This document shows, piece after piece, positions 50,991 to 59,501 of a DNA stretch of 64,000 nucleotides. The first letter of the stretch is position 1, and the number at the start of each line of letters is the position of its first letter. The notes beneath the pieces were generated by a model. It was not told the DNA's origin. It was given only the letters and a program-made list of their open reading frames with translations, and ran no database searches. This DNA is from Halobacteriales archaeon YIM A00013 (lineage in GTDB: Archaea; Halobacteriota; Halobacteria; Halobacteriales; Haloarculaceae), in NCBI GenBank assembly GCA_025041195.1, contig JAKCFM010000001.1, forward strand, positions 1,674,001 to 1,738,000, in the 5' to 3' direction. A program made the translations under genes and the position numbers.

Positions 50991-51593
50991 TTAGCTGATG
51001 AATTCGTTGTTTCGCCAGTCAACGCCGTTCGAGCCCGCCGATTCGTGTGGATCTTCACGCACTTCGATGGTGGCCGGTCGTTCGTCACCGTCGACAATGC
51101 GCGTCGCTTCGAGCTGGCCGTTGACTGCGGTTATTGCGGTGAGATTTCCTTTTTCAGCGTTTCGCGCGATCTCACAGAGTACTTCAAACATCGGATACTG
51201 CAACGCCGTGTTCTGAAGCACCGTTTCGCGATCTCCCTTGAAGCAGGCGTACTCCACGAGTTCTGAGGGGCGTTCTTCCTGTTCTTCCTGTTGGCCAAAC
51301 GCGCCCCACTGTGGGCCACTCGGTGAGGTGCCCATCGGACCGCTGTTTTCCTCTTCTTCTTCCTCATCAAGATACACGCGATTCTCGCTGACACTCGCCT
51401 TGAGCTGTGCAGTCGGTGTGTACTTGCTTATATCGTCTTCTGCGGCTACGGCGCTCAGAATCAAGGTGTTGTTCCGACGCGTGATCTCCACGTCTTCGAT
51501 CTCTACCGGGAGATCCGCATCGTCGAAGTGCGAATGAACGTCTTCGAGTGGCAATTCGAGTGTCGAATGTAGCGTGTATACGTGGCTGGTCAT
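50991..51593 (-). CDS. Conserved haloarchaeal hypothetical protein, 200 aa
   Basis: Acidic two-part protein. Residues 1-80 form a strand-rich domain (VYTLHSTLELPLEDVHSHF, TLILSAVAAEDD), followed by a very acidic linker (EEEEEEN) with Gly/Pro/Gln-rich sequence. Residues 110-190 form a second alpha/beta domain with YACFKGDRETVLQNTALQ and ITAVNGQLEATRIVDGDE. It is seen in haloarchaea as an uncharacterised family. The ATG at 51591-51593 is preferred. Confidence 0.7.
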   Translation of the reverse strand: MTSHVYTLHSTLELPLEDVHSHFDDADLPVEIEDVEITRRNNTLILSAVAAEDDISKYTPTAQLKASVSENRVYLDEEEEEENSGPMGTSPSGPQWGAFGQQEEQEERPSELVEYACFKGDRETVLQNTALQYPMFEVLCEIARNAEKGNLTAITAVNGQLEATRIVDGDERPATIEVREDPHESAGSNGVDWRNNEFIS

Positions 51594-51793
51594 AGCTATG
51601 ACAGGCGCTCGATGGGGTACTGGCATCCCCGGGACCGTAATTGGTCGTACCTATTCTATGAATTCGTCACTTATACTGTTTTCGAGCCATCCAGCGAAAG
51701 GAACACACACGTATCATATCCGCCGTCAAACATCACAGACAGCGGGCAACGGGCCGATTTCAGTGAGCCATTTCTTGACCGAGCATTACGTCG

Positions 51794-52144
51794 TTAGCTC
51801 GTTGCTTCCGCAAGTGTTGGTTCGAGTTCGCCCCGTTCGTCCAGTTCGGCGACGACGTCACTCCCGCCAATGAACTCGCCATCGACGTACACCTGTGGGA
51901 TCGTCTCCCAGGAGCTGTGTGATTCGAGCGCCGCACGGTAGGCGTCCAGTGATTCGAGGACATCGACCGTCTCGATGTCGTCGCAGTACTGCTGGAGCAG
52001 CCCCAATGCGCGTCGCGAGTAGCCACACTGTGGCATCAGCGGCGTTCCTTTCATGAACAGAACGACATCGTTGCTCTCGATCGCATCCGAGACGCGTTCG
52101 GATACCTCTGACTCGCTGAGACCACCGGAGGGGTCGAACGTCAT
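51794..52144 (-). CDS. Monothiol-type glutaredoxin-family protein
   Basis: 116 aa. The thioredoxin fold has the active site PQCGYSRRALG (Cys40, single Cys as CGYS), the cis-Pro in WETIPQVYVDGEFIGGSDVV, and an N-terminal helix. This is the Grx4/CGFS-like layout. Such proteins bind glutathione-like thiols (gamma-glutamylcysteine in haloarchaea) and carry Fe-S clusters. It is divergent from the thioredoxin-reductase-like gene. Confidence 0.85.
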   Translation of the reverse strand: MTFDPSGGLSESEVSERVSDAIESNDVVLFMKGTPLMPQCGYSRRALGLLQQYCDDIETVDVLESLDAYRAALESHSSWETIPQVYVDGEFIGGSDVVAELDERGELEPTLAEATS

Positions 52145-52236
52145 ACTCGAACGTTTTCGTTCTCGACAGAAACGTGTTTCGCCCGGTACGGAGTTGTATC
52201 CCGTCAGTTATGTCTGGTGGATACATACACACCCCC

Positions 52237-53256
52237 ATGACGAAACGGGAGTACGAAGTCGCGGTGATTGGCGGTGGTCCTGCTGGGTTGACGGCTGCAT
52301 TGTATGCGACACGACTCGGGCACGATACGATTTGTATCAATCGTGGCGGTGGTCGGGCTGCGATGATGCTCGACACCCACAACGTGATTGGCGTCCCCGA
52401 GTCCGTTTCTGGCAACGAGTTCCTGCAGACGGCGATCGAGCAGCTCGAAGAGTACGGCACCACGTATGAGCGTGGCTACGTCGAGGCGATCGAACCGACG
52501 GCGGCTGGCTTTCAGCTCACGGTTGGCGACAGTTCGATAGCAACGAAGCGAGTGGTTCTCGCCACGGGCTTTTCTGACGTGCGTCCCGACCCGCCACTTC
52601 CACGGACCGGGCGTGGACTCCACTACTGCCTCCACTGTGATGCCTATATGTTCGTTGATGAGCCGGTCTACGTGATGGGCCACGGAGAGAGCGCCGCGCA
52701 GGTGGCGATGATCATGCTCAACTTCACCGACGACGTGGATCTGCTCACGCGTGGTGAAGCGCCAACCTGGAGCGAAGAAACCGAGCGCCAGCTCAACGCG
52801 CATCCAGTCGAGTTGATCGATGCCGACATCACGGACGCGCACACCACTGATGACGGCTGGCTGGAGGGGTTCACCTTCGAAACCGGTGAGACGAGGGCCT
52901 ATCGCGGCGGCTTTCCGATGTACGGCTCCGAGTACAACAACGAGCTCGCCGAAGCACTCGGCTGTGCTCTCAACGACGATGGAACTGTCGTTGTCAATGA
53001 TCACGGTCGCACCTCGGTTGATGGGGTGTATGCGGTCGGTGATCTCACTCCCGGTCACAACCAGATCCCGGTTGCAATGGGGGATGGCGCACGAGCTGGC
53101 ATCGATCTGCACTACTCGCTCAGAACGTATCCGAAATCGCTCGATGAGATCGAACGCGACGGCGTGGTTTCAGAGACGGAGGTGCCGGCCGTTTCCGAAC
53201 AGCTCCGAAAGTCTGCGCGCAAACACCGACAGCAACCGACCGCAGCGGACGACTAA
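52237..53256 (+). CDS. Thioredoxin-reductase-like FAD/NAD(P) oxidoreductase
   Basis: 339 aa. The FAD motif is VAVIGGGPAGLTAALYA (8-24), the redox-active pair Cys131-x2-Cys134 lies in HYCLHCDAY, and the NAD(P)-binding region around YVMGHGESAAQVAMI deviates from the usual G-x-G-x2-G. The C-terminal FAD motif is GVYAVGDLTPGHNQIPVAMGDG. The low-potency NADPH loop suggests it may use another donor. The ATG at 52237 is preferred; one at 52210 is possible. Close to glutaredoxin and SOD genes. Confidence 0.85.
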   Translation: MTKREYEVAVIGGGPAGLTAALYATRLGHDTICINRGGGRAAMMLDTHNVIGVPESVSGNEFLQTAIEQLEEYGTTYERGYVEAIEPTAAGFQLTVGDSSIATKRVVLATGFSDVRPDPPLPRTGRGLHYCLHCDAYMFVDEPVYVMGHGESAAQVAMIMLNFTDDVDLLTRGEAPTWSEETERQLNAHPVELIDADITDAHTTDDGWLEGFTFETGETRAYRGGFPMYGSEYNNELAEALGCALNDDGTVVVNDHGRTSVDGVYAVGDLTPGHNQIPVAMGDGARAGIDLHYSLRTYPKSLDEIERDGVVSETEVPAVSEQLRKSARKHRQQPTAADD

Positions 53257-53354
53257 CGGCCAACCTGATCTGCAATCAATCATTTATATAACTAGTTACA
53301 AAAATGCAGTTCAGGAAACGTTAAATGGTGGCCCGCTCCTGGATTCGAGTGCAT

Positions 53355-53954
53355 ATGAGCTACGAACTACCACCGCTGCCGTACGACTACGACGCACTCG
53401 AACCGCACATCTCCGAGCAGGTGCTCACCTGGCATCACGACACCCACCACCAGGGCTACGTAAACGGCTGGAACAGCGCCGAAGAGACGCTTGCAGAGAA
53501 CCGTGACGCTGGCGAGTTCGGCGATTCGGCCGGAGCGCTCCGCTCTGTGACGCACAACGGCTGTGGACACATCCTCCACGAGCTGTTCTGGGACGCAATG
53601 GGTCCAGAGGGTGGCGACGAGCCGTCCGGTGCGCTCGCAGAGCGCATCGAAGCAGACTTTGGCTCCTACGAGGCCTGGAAGGGCGAGTTCGAGGCCGCAG
53701 CAAGCGACGCCGGCGGCTGGGCACTGCTCGTTTACGACAGCTTCTCGAACCAGCTACGCAACGTCGTGGTCGATAAACACGACCAGGGTGCGCTCTGGGG
53801 CGCACAGCCGATTCTCGCACTCGACGTGTGGGAGCACTCGTACTACTACGACTACGGTCCTGCCCGTGGCGACTTCGTCGAAGCGTTCTTCGAGGTCGTC
53901 GACTGGGAAGAGCCGGCAGATCGCTTCGAGCAGGCTGTTGAACTGTTCGAATAG
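53355..53954 (+). CDS. sod: Superoxide dismutase (Fe/Mn family)
   Basis: 199 aa. The four metal ligands are in place: His27 (LTWHHDTHH), His75 (GHILHELFW), Asp157 and His161 (LALDVWEHSYYYDYG). Haloarchaeal enzymes of this type use manganese. Very acidic surface. A TATA-like TTTATATAA at 53283-53291 and a second A/T box near 53319-53325 lie upstream of the ATG; the second gives leaderless spacing. Confidence 0.95.
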   Translation: MSYELPPLPYDYDALEPHISEQVLTWHHDTHHQGYVNGWNSAEETLAENRDAGEFGDSAGALRSVTHNGCGHILHELFWDAMGPEGGDEPSGALAERIEADFGSYEAWKGEFEAAASDAGGWALLVYDSFSNQLRNVVVDKHDQGALWGAQPILALDVWEHSYYYDYGPARGDFVEAFFEVVDWEEPADRFEQAVELFE

Positions 53955-54053
53955 ACCACACTGTTCGAATACCCACCGCATACGGTCGAACAGGATGTGA
54001 CCGTCGCAGTTTTTGACGAAACCCTCTTGGGTGACTGACGGGTTAGTTTTTGT

Positions 54054-54479
54054 ATGGCGCAGGTTCGCAGGAGACGACCATGGATTGCTGCAGTACTGGG
54101 ATTCATTTTCACAGGCGTTGGGCACATCTATCTCCGCCGGTGGCTTCGAGGCGCCGCCTGGTTCATGGCAGCTTTGGCCAGTTCATTTTTCGTTCCAGAG
54201 GCCGCTGTCGAAGCAACGACACAAGCGGCAACGACCGCGTTCACGAACCCGCAAGCGGCCCAGTCGATGACCCTCCCGATAAAGGAGTTGCTCCCGATCT
54301 ACGCCGTCATTACCGCGAGCATCATTGACGCCTACATCATCGCGAAGATGAACAACCAGCTCGTCGAAGAGATCGAACAGGGGGTTCGGCGCTGTCCGTC
54401 GTGTGCGAAAAAAATAGACGATTCGGTGAACTTCTGTCAGTGGTGTGGGACCGATCTCGACGACGACCTTACTCTTTGA
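54054..54479 (+). CDS. Membrane protein with C-terminal zinc ribbon, 141 aa
   Basis: Two or three hydrophobic helices (WIAAVLGFIFTGVGHIYL, AAWFMAALASSFFV, LLPIYAVITASIIDAYII) are followed by a zinc ribbon with CPSC (113-116) and CQWC (128-131). The order (membrane part then ribbon) is opposite to the pair at 10.5-11.4 kb. The GHIYLRRWLRG turn resembles TM2-type domains. It overlaps the 3' end of the convergent acyl-CoA ligase by 11 nt. Function unknown. Confidence 0.75.
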   Translation: MAQVRRRRPWIAAVLGFIFTGVGHIYLRRWLRGAAWFMAALASSFFVPEAAVEATTQAATTAFTNPQAAQSMTLPIKELLPIYAVITASIIDAYIIAKMNNQLVEEIEQGVRRCPSCAKKIDDSVNFCQWCGTDLDDDLTL

Positions 54480-56133
54480 GCGCCTTCTTATCCGTCTTCC
54501 CGATGTCCGTGAGCGGCATCGTTTCGACGAATTCGATGACCTCGGGGAGCGCATGCCGAGGCACTTTCCCCTCCAAGAACGTGCGAATAGCCTTGGCGTC
54601 AAGATCCTCTGCGGTTGCTTCTGGCTCGATCACGATCTTTACGCGCTCGCTTCCCGGCCGTTCGGGGTCTGGAATGCCAATCGTCGCCGGACGGCGCACG
54701 TCAGGATGGGAGTAGAGTACTTCGTCCACTTCCTCCGAGTACACCTTCAGCCCGGAGACGTTGATCATATTTTTCACGCGATCAACGACGTAGAACCGGC
54801 CGCTCGGATCGATCTTCACTACGTCGCCGGTGGGGACGAAGCCGTCTGCATCGAACGGATCTTTCGAGCTATCGAGATAGCCGAGCATCCGCTGTGGCCC
54901 CTTCACGTATAGTTCCCCCTCGCGCTCGTTGGCAACGGCCTCCTCAATGGGGATCTTGTCGCTCGATTCCACGTCGATGAGTTTGATTTCGGTGTCGGGC
55001 ACCGGGACGCCGATCGTCGGATGGTCGAAGCCATCAGCAGCAGTTCCCTCCCCGGTCATCATATCCAACAGCCCGCGAACGTTGAAGTGGGTGATCGGCG
55101 ACATCTCCGAGAGGCCATATCCCTGTGAGATGCCCGTCGAGCGCTCTTCGAACGCAGATCGGGTTTCGTTCGCCAGCGGTGCCGACCCAGAGATGCCGAT
55201 GATCTCCTGTTCGAGGCGTTCGTCGACCAACTCCATGAACTGCGTCGGAACACCGAGCATGATGATGGCGCCGTACTCATTGATCAACTCGACCATCATG
55301 TCGGTGTCACGCGCGTCCGGGACGAGCAACACGTCCAGACCGAGTTCCAGCAGCGAGTGCATCACGGAGTAGCCATAGGAGTGATACATCGGCAACGCCA
55401 TGATTCCCGATTCCTGGCCGCGCATGAGCTGTGCCATTTGGGACTGGCTGGCCACCCCCTGGAGGGCGTTCGCATAGACGTTGCGGTGGGAGAGCCGACA
55501 GCCCTTCGGGAGTCCGGTAGTGCCGCCGGTGAACAACAGCGTGTGAACGTCTTCGGTGACGTCGAACGAGCGGGCTGGCGGGTCGGGGTCGGTCGACTCG
55601 ACAACGTTCGAAAACCACTCCACGCCGTCGATTGACGGATACGACGACGGGGGATCCGCACTGTAATCTTCGACGTTCGTGAGAATCACCGAGTCGAGAC
55701 CGAGTTCGTCACGGAGGGTGAACAGGAGCTCGCGGTGTTTGTCCTGGCCGATGAGGACGTCCGGCTCGCCCCGTTCCAGACGGTAGAGCAGGTCGTCGTC
55801 CGCATCGAGAAAGTCGTTGGGGATGTGAACGCCACCAGCACGGGAGATGGCACACGAACTGATGATGAACTGGATCGAGGTGGGCAACACTGTCGCCACC
55901 CGATCACCTTTTCCGACACCGCGTTCGGCGAGCGCCGTGGCGAGTCGTTCGGTGTGCTCAAGGACGGTTGGATACGGAACGTGTTCGCCGTGCTGGACCA
56001 GTCCCTGCTCGGGATAGGTCTCTGCGGCAGTGTACAGCAGGTGATGGACCGGTTCATCCGGATACGGCTCAAGCGTACGGTCAATTCCAAACGCCTCATA
56101 CTCGGATAACCACGGCTGTGCAGGGTCGGGCAT
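54469..56133 (-). CDS. AMP-forming acyl-CoA ligase (long-chain-fatty-acid-CoA ligase-like)
   Basis: 554 aa. ANL-superfamily motifs are LLFTGGTTGLPKGCRLSH (P-loop), YGLSEMSP (A5), GELYVKGPQRMLGYL and a catalytic DRVKNMINVSGLKVYSEEVDE, then the end-lysine in TDIGKTDKKAL. The N-terminal start MPDPAQPWL at 56133 is preferred over an upstream frame. It activates a carboxylic acid with ATP and CoA, supplying beta-oxidation (see the 6.7-10 kb genes). The chain length of the substrate cannot be read. Confidence 0.88.
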   Translation of the reverse strand: MPDPAQPWLSEYEAFGIDRTLEPYPDEPVHHLLYTAAETYPEQGLVQHGEHVPYPTVLEHTERLATALAERGVGKGDRVATVLPTSIQFIISSCAISRAGGVHIPNDFLDADDDLLYRLERGEPDVLIGQDKHRELLFTLRDELGLDSVILTNVEDYSADPPSSYPSIDGVEWFSNVVESTDPDPPARSFDVTEDVHTLLFTGGTTGLPKGCRLSHRNVYANALQGVASQSQMAQLMRGQESGIMALPMYHSYGYSVMHSLLELGLDVLLVPDARDTDMMVELINEYGAIIMLGVPTQFMELVDERLEQEIIGISGSAPLANETRSAFEERSTGISQGYGLSEMSPITHFNVRGLLDMMTGEGTAADGFDHPTIGVPVPDTEIKLIDVESSDKIPIEEAVANEREGELYVKGPQRMLGYLDSSKDPFDADGFVPTGDVVKIDPSGRFYVVDRVKNMINVSGLKVYSEEVDEVLYSHPDVRRPATIGIPDPERPGSERVKIVIEPEATAEDLDAKAIRTFLEGKVPRHALPEVIEFVETMPLTDIGKTDKKALKE

Positions 56134-56191
56134 CGACCGGAGAAAGCTACTGTCACCCCAAAAGGTCGTTCGCTGGAATACGCGGCCGTAT

Positions 56192-56524
56192 TTAATCGTC
56201 GGCGCCGACGGCCCCAGCAGATTCGACGTCGGCCTCAATGCTTGGTGGGTATTTTCCACGCTCAAGTTTCAGATCCGATGTCGGTCGTGCCATGCACGTG
56301 AGGGCGTACTCCTCGGCTTCGGCTTCCGTGAGTCCACGGGCGGCCGCAACGGTCTGTTCGACGTCGCCCTCGATGATCTCTGCAGAGCACGCCAGACACA
56401 TCCCAACACGGCAGGAGTACTCCTGTGCGATCCCTTCTTCGATGCAACGGCTCAGGATAGTTTCGCGTTCGTCAACCTGGATCGTCTCACCCGTCCCAAC
56501 GAACTCTACCGTGTGCTCGGTCAT
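56192..56524 (-). CDS. [2Fe-2S] plant-type ferredoxin
   Basis: 110 aa. The cluster-binding loop is YSCRVGMCLACSAEI (C-x4-C-x2-C) with the fourth cysteine in LTCMARP. The N-terminus has VEFVGTGETIQVDERETIL. Length and the acidic tail are typical of haloarchaeal ferredoxins, the electron acceptors of oxoacid oxidoreductases. Short gap (58 nt) to the acyl-CoA ligase gene on the same strand. Confidence 0.9.
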   Translation of the reverse strand: MTEHTVEFVGTGETIQVDERETILSRCIEEGIAQEYSCRVGMCLACSAEIIEGDVEQTVAAARGLTEAEAEEYALTCMARPTSDLKLERGKYPPSIEADVESAGAVGADD

Positions 56525-56618
56525 ACTGGCCAGGTTTGACGCGGACCATTAAACAGTTGTTGGAGTTACACGGCCGCTCAGCGGGCAATTTTATTGTGAA
56601 AGGTCCATAGTATCTGGT

Positions 56619-56990
56619 ATGAAACCCAACCCCGAATCGTTTCACGCTCAAACAACCGGTGTCGTTGCGCTGTTGGTGTTGGGTGTAGGGATGGTTGCGA
56701 TGTTCGCACGCGTTCCGAATTTCTACGCGATATGGGCTATCGGATTTGCGGTCGTCGTCCCGATCGTCGCCATTCTCACCAACAGTGAGTTCGGCAGCGA
56801 TGCGGAGCCGTCGGTCGAGGAATCCGATGCCGACAATCCACTCGAAATGCTCCGCGAGCGCTATGCTCGCGGCGAGCTCTCTGACGAACAGTTCGAGAAG
56901 AAACTCGATCGCTTGCTCGAAACCGAGACGATCGACGATGTCAAAACTCACAGGGCCACCAAAGACCCCCAGCGTGAGCGCGACCGATAA
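56619..56990 (+). CDS. SHOCT-domain membrane protein
   Basis: 123 aa. Two hydrophobic helices (about 12-45) are followed by a Glu/Asp linker and a SHOCT domain, LEMLRERYARGELSDEQFEKKLDRLL (about 84-109). A short charged tail ends it. SHOCT motifs mediate oligomerisation. Function unknown; common in haloarchaea. Confidence 0.8.
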   Translation: MKPNPESFHAQTTGVVALLVLGVGMVAMFARVPNFYAIWAIGFAVVVPIVAILTNSEFGSDAEPSVEESDADNPLEMLRERYARGELSDEQFEKKLDRLLETETIDDVKTHRATKDPQRERDR

Positions 56991-57038
56991 TACCGACGAA
57001 TCGATAATGGTTTTCCCGTCGGGGGGACTCTGGTGAGT

Positions 57039-58403
57039 ATGACCAGTTACGACGTTGTCGTCGTCGGTGCCGGAACAGGGGGTTGTTATGCCGGTGCGAC
57101 GATCGCGAGCGCTGGCTACGATGTAGTCGTGCTCGAACGGAAAACCGCCGAAGAAGCCGGTCACATCGCCTGTGGTGATGCGATCAAGGGCGCATCAAAC
57201 TTTCCGGAGGCGATCCCACGGAGTCAGATCGAACCAGCGTTTTCAAACAGCGTTGTCGATCACGGCCGGCTTGAGCTCCCGACAGAGGACGCCGTGCTCG
57301 ATATTCCGGTGCCCGGCGAGCTCGCCGTGTTGGACCGCTGGGAGTACGGTCGGCTCCTCATTGATGGCGCGGACAGCCAGGGCGTCGAATTCCACTACGA
57401 CACTGTCGTCCAGGACGTGCTCCAGGACGACGGTCGGGTAACGGGCGTTCGGGCAGTTCGCGACGACGACGTGGTCGATTATGAAGCGTCGGTGGTCGTT
57501 GATGGCGCTGGATCGCTCTCGATCCTTCAGGACAAAGCGGATCTCTCGAACGCGACGTTCGATACAAACGTCAGCTACTCGCAGTTCTGTTCGGCTTACC
57601 GGGAAATCGTCGAGGTCGATGAGCCGGTCGAGTGGGAGGATGCGCTGGTTTTTAAGCCGACCGAGCGGGCAGCGGGCTATCTGTGGTATTTCCCGCGATC
57701 GGCGACGGAGATCAACGTCGGTCTGGGCTTTCAGATGAACGAATCGCCCATGAAACTCGTCGATGCGCTCAAAGAAGATCTCCGCAATCGCCCGGAGTTC
57801 AAAGGCGCAACCGTCACGGACAAGCTCGGCGCGGCACTGCCAACGCGTCGGCCGTATGATTCGGCTGTCGCACCGGGATTCGTCGCGGTTGGTGATGCTG
57901 CCGGGCACGTCAACCCAACAACCGGTGGTGGAATTGCCGGGGCGGCCTACGCCGGACAGTACGCCGGCGAGCAGGCGATTTCGGCGATTGAAGCCGGCAC
58001 GGCCGGCGATGAGGGTGCCTTCTGGGAGTACAACAAGCGGATCATGGACCACTTTGGCGCGCGGTATGCCGCACTCGATGTGTACAACATCTTCATCACC
58101 GCCTACGGGATGGACGATCTCACCGGGCTACTGGCGGCAGTGCCGACCGAGAAGTTCTCCGAGGCGCTCTACTCCGGCAGCACCTCCGTTGGGCCTGCAC
58201 TCGCGCTGAAGACGCTGTACAACTCGTTTGGCCACTGGGACACGCTGTTTGATCTCTACTCCACCAAGCGACTCGCCGACCGGCTGCTGAACCACTACGA
58301 GAACTATCCGGCCACAATCGATGGCTTCGACAGCTGGCAGATCAAACGCGACCGGATCATGGAAGACATCTACGCGACGACCGGCGCAGACGCGAAATAC
58401 TGA
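57039..58403 (+). CDS. Geranylgeranyl reductase family flavoprotein
   Basis: 454 aa. FAD motif VVVVGAGTGGCYAG (about 5-18), a Cys in HIACGDAIKG (CxxC-like neighbourhood), and the second FAD motif GFVAVGDAAGHVNPTTGGGI. These are typical of archaeal geranylgeranyl reductases, which saturate isoprenoid chains of ether lipids or menaquinone. The haloarchaeal paralogues differ in substrate, so the exact role is open. The ATG at 57039 is preferred to the in-frame GTG at 57033. T6 at 58426-58431 follows. Confidence 0.85.
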   Translation: MTSYDVVVVGAGTGGCYAGATIASAGYDVVVLERKTAEEAGHIACGDAIKGASNFPEAIPRSQIEPAFSNSVVDHGRLELPTEDAVLDIPVPGELAVLDRWEYGRLLIDGADSQGVEFHYDTVVQDVLQDDGRVTGVRAVRDDDVVDYEASVVVDGAGSLSILQDKADLSNATFDTNVSYSQFCSAYREIVEVDEPVEWEDALVFKPTERAAGYLWYFPRSATEINVGLGFQMNESPMKLVDALKEDLRNRPEFKGATVTDKLGAALPTRRPYDSAVAPGFVAVGDAAGHVNPTTGGGIAGAAYAGQYAGEQAISAIEAGTAGDEGAFWEYNKRIMDHFGARYAALDVYNIFITAYGMDDLTGLLAAVPTEKFSEALYSGSTSVGPALALKTLYNSFGHWDTLFDLYSTKRLADRLLNHYENYPATIDGFDSWQIKRDRIMEDIYATTGADAKY

Positions 58404-58425
58404 GTTGGTACGTCGATTCTACTGA

Positions 58426-58431
58426 TTTTTT
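58426..58431 (+). terminator. T-tract terminator after the reductase gene
   Basis: T6 23 nt after the stop, preceded by ACTGA. Confidence 0.4.
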
Positions 58432-58518
58432 AGCGTTGTAAGTAGCCCACACCGCAAGCTCGTGTTTCGAAGGGCGAAAGCAATCGTTCACACAGCCGCG
58501 AAAACAGTCCGTCTTCGA

Positions 58519-59391
58519 TCAGGCAGCGAGCGCGCTCTGTGTCTCGTTTGCGGTTTCGTTGCCGGCATCGCCTGCAGTCTCATTACCTGCGTCGCCTGCA
58601 GTCTCGTTGCCGGCGCCGCCCTCACTCTGTTGTTGTTCGAGCCAGTTCTGATACTCCTGCTGGCTTTTCACTTCGATCGTTCCGAGCATCTGTGAGTGGC
58701 CCGATCCACAGAACTCCGCACAGTAGAGCTGGTAGGTGCCTGGTTCGTACGATTTCGTTTTGAGCGTGTGGTACTCACCGGGGAACGCGTCCTGTTTGAG
58801 GCCGAGCTTCGGTGCGTGGAACGAGTGGAGTGTATCAGCAGCCGTGAGATGGAGATACACCGGTTTGTCCGCCGGTATCACCAGTTTGTTCGTCGAGCTG
58901 AGATTCTCATCGGGACCAAGATAGTTGAACGTCCAGGAGAACTGCCGGGCGATGACCTCAACCTGGACAGCGTCCTCATCGGCTGCAGGAGCGTACGTCC
59001 CGTTGTAATCGTAGGAGAGCCCCTCAACGTCGCCTGGGGAGTTCGTGGTTGCGGTCGTTCCGCCGAGATAAACGTTCCCAAACGCGACCGTTGAGGAAAG
59101 TCCCACAAACAAGAGCACGATCGCGGTTGCAACCGTCCAGGAGATTTCGAGTCGACGGTTCTCCTGGGTTGGTTTTGCTTCGCCAGAGTTTCTGAACCGA
59201 TAGACAGTGTAGATGAGAATGACCTCAACCAGCACCGTGATCGGTATCGCTGCGTACAACAAAATCTCGTTGAGATTGTTGATCTGCTCGATGTTGACCG
59301 ACGGTTGGGCAGCTGCCGTCCCGGCCAAAACGGTGGCCACCAACAACCCCGTAATGACGGACAATGCGCTCCGTATCCGCGTCCCAGTCAT
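58519..59391 (-). CDS. coxB: Cytochrome c oxidase subunit II
   Basis: 290 aa. A signal-like first helix (12-28), two TM helices (about 42-66 and 84-104), then the extracytoplasmic cupredoxin domain. The CuA ligands are His189 (DTLHSF), Cys224 and Cys228 (YCAEFCG), His232 (SGHSQM) and Met235. The C-terminus carries an 8-residue tandem repeat AGNETAGD (260-283) with NET sequons facing outside. A TATA box at 59413-59422 supports a leaderless start at 59391. CoxA is not in the window; the neighbouring ctaB-type fusion gene faces away. Confidence 0.92.
   Translation of the reverse strand: MTGTRIRSALSVITGLLVATVLAGTAAAQPSVNIEQINNLNEILLYAAIPITVLVEVILIYTVYRFRNSGEAKPTQENRRLEISWTVATAIVLLFVGLSSTVAFGNVYLGGTTATTNSPGDVEGLSYDYNGTYAPAADEDAVQVEVIARQFSWTFNYLGPDENLSSTNKLVIPADKPVYLHLTAADTLHSFHAPKLGLKQDAFPGEYHTLKTKSYEPGTYQLYCAEFCGSGHSQMLGTIEVKSQQEYQNWLEQQQSEGGAGNETAGDAGNETAGDAGNETANETQSALAA
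58558..58617 (-). repeat. 24-bp tandem repeat in the coxB 3' end
   Basis: Units 58558-58581 and 58582-58605 share the half CGCCTGCAGTCTC and differ mostly in the first half; a partial third unit follows to 58617. They encode AGNETAGD-type octapeptides in the CoxB tail. Confidence 0.7.
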
Positions 59392-59412
59392 ATGCTGCGG
59401 TTAGATAGCCCA

Positions 59413-59422
59413 CGGTAAATAC
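59413..59422 (-). promoter_or_regulatory. TATA box for coxB
   Basis: Minus-strand GTATTTACCG centred 27 nt upstream of the coxB ATG at 59391. It fits a leaderless mRNA. Confidence 0.45.
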
Positions 59423-59470
59423 CTGCTGAACTATGGTGACGACGCGACAGAACGATGCAAAAAACGGGGA

Positions 59471-59478
59471 GAATAAGT
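59471..59478 (+). promoter_or_regulatory. TATA-like box deciding a GTG start
   Basis: GAATAAGT centred about 27 nt upstream of the GTG at 59502, whereas the in-frame ATG at 59433 lies upstream of the box. It favours the GTG as the true start of the fusion gene. Confidence 0.45.
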
Positions 59479-59501
59479 ATGAACGATACCGAGGTTCGGT
59501 A

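Noticed and set aside
58558-58617. CRISPR-like spacing in the coxB 3' repeats
   Set aside because: The repeat is in-frame, 24 bp, without spacers, and codes for an octapeptide.
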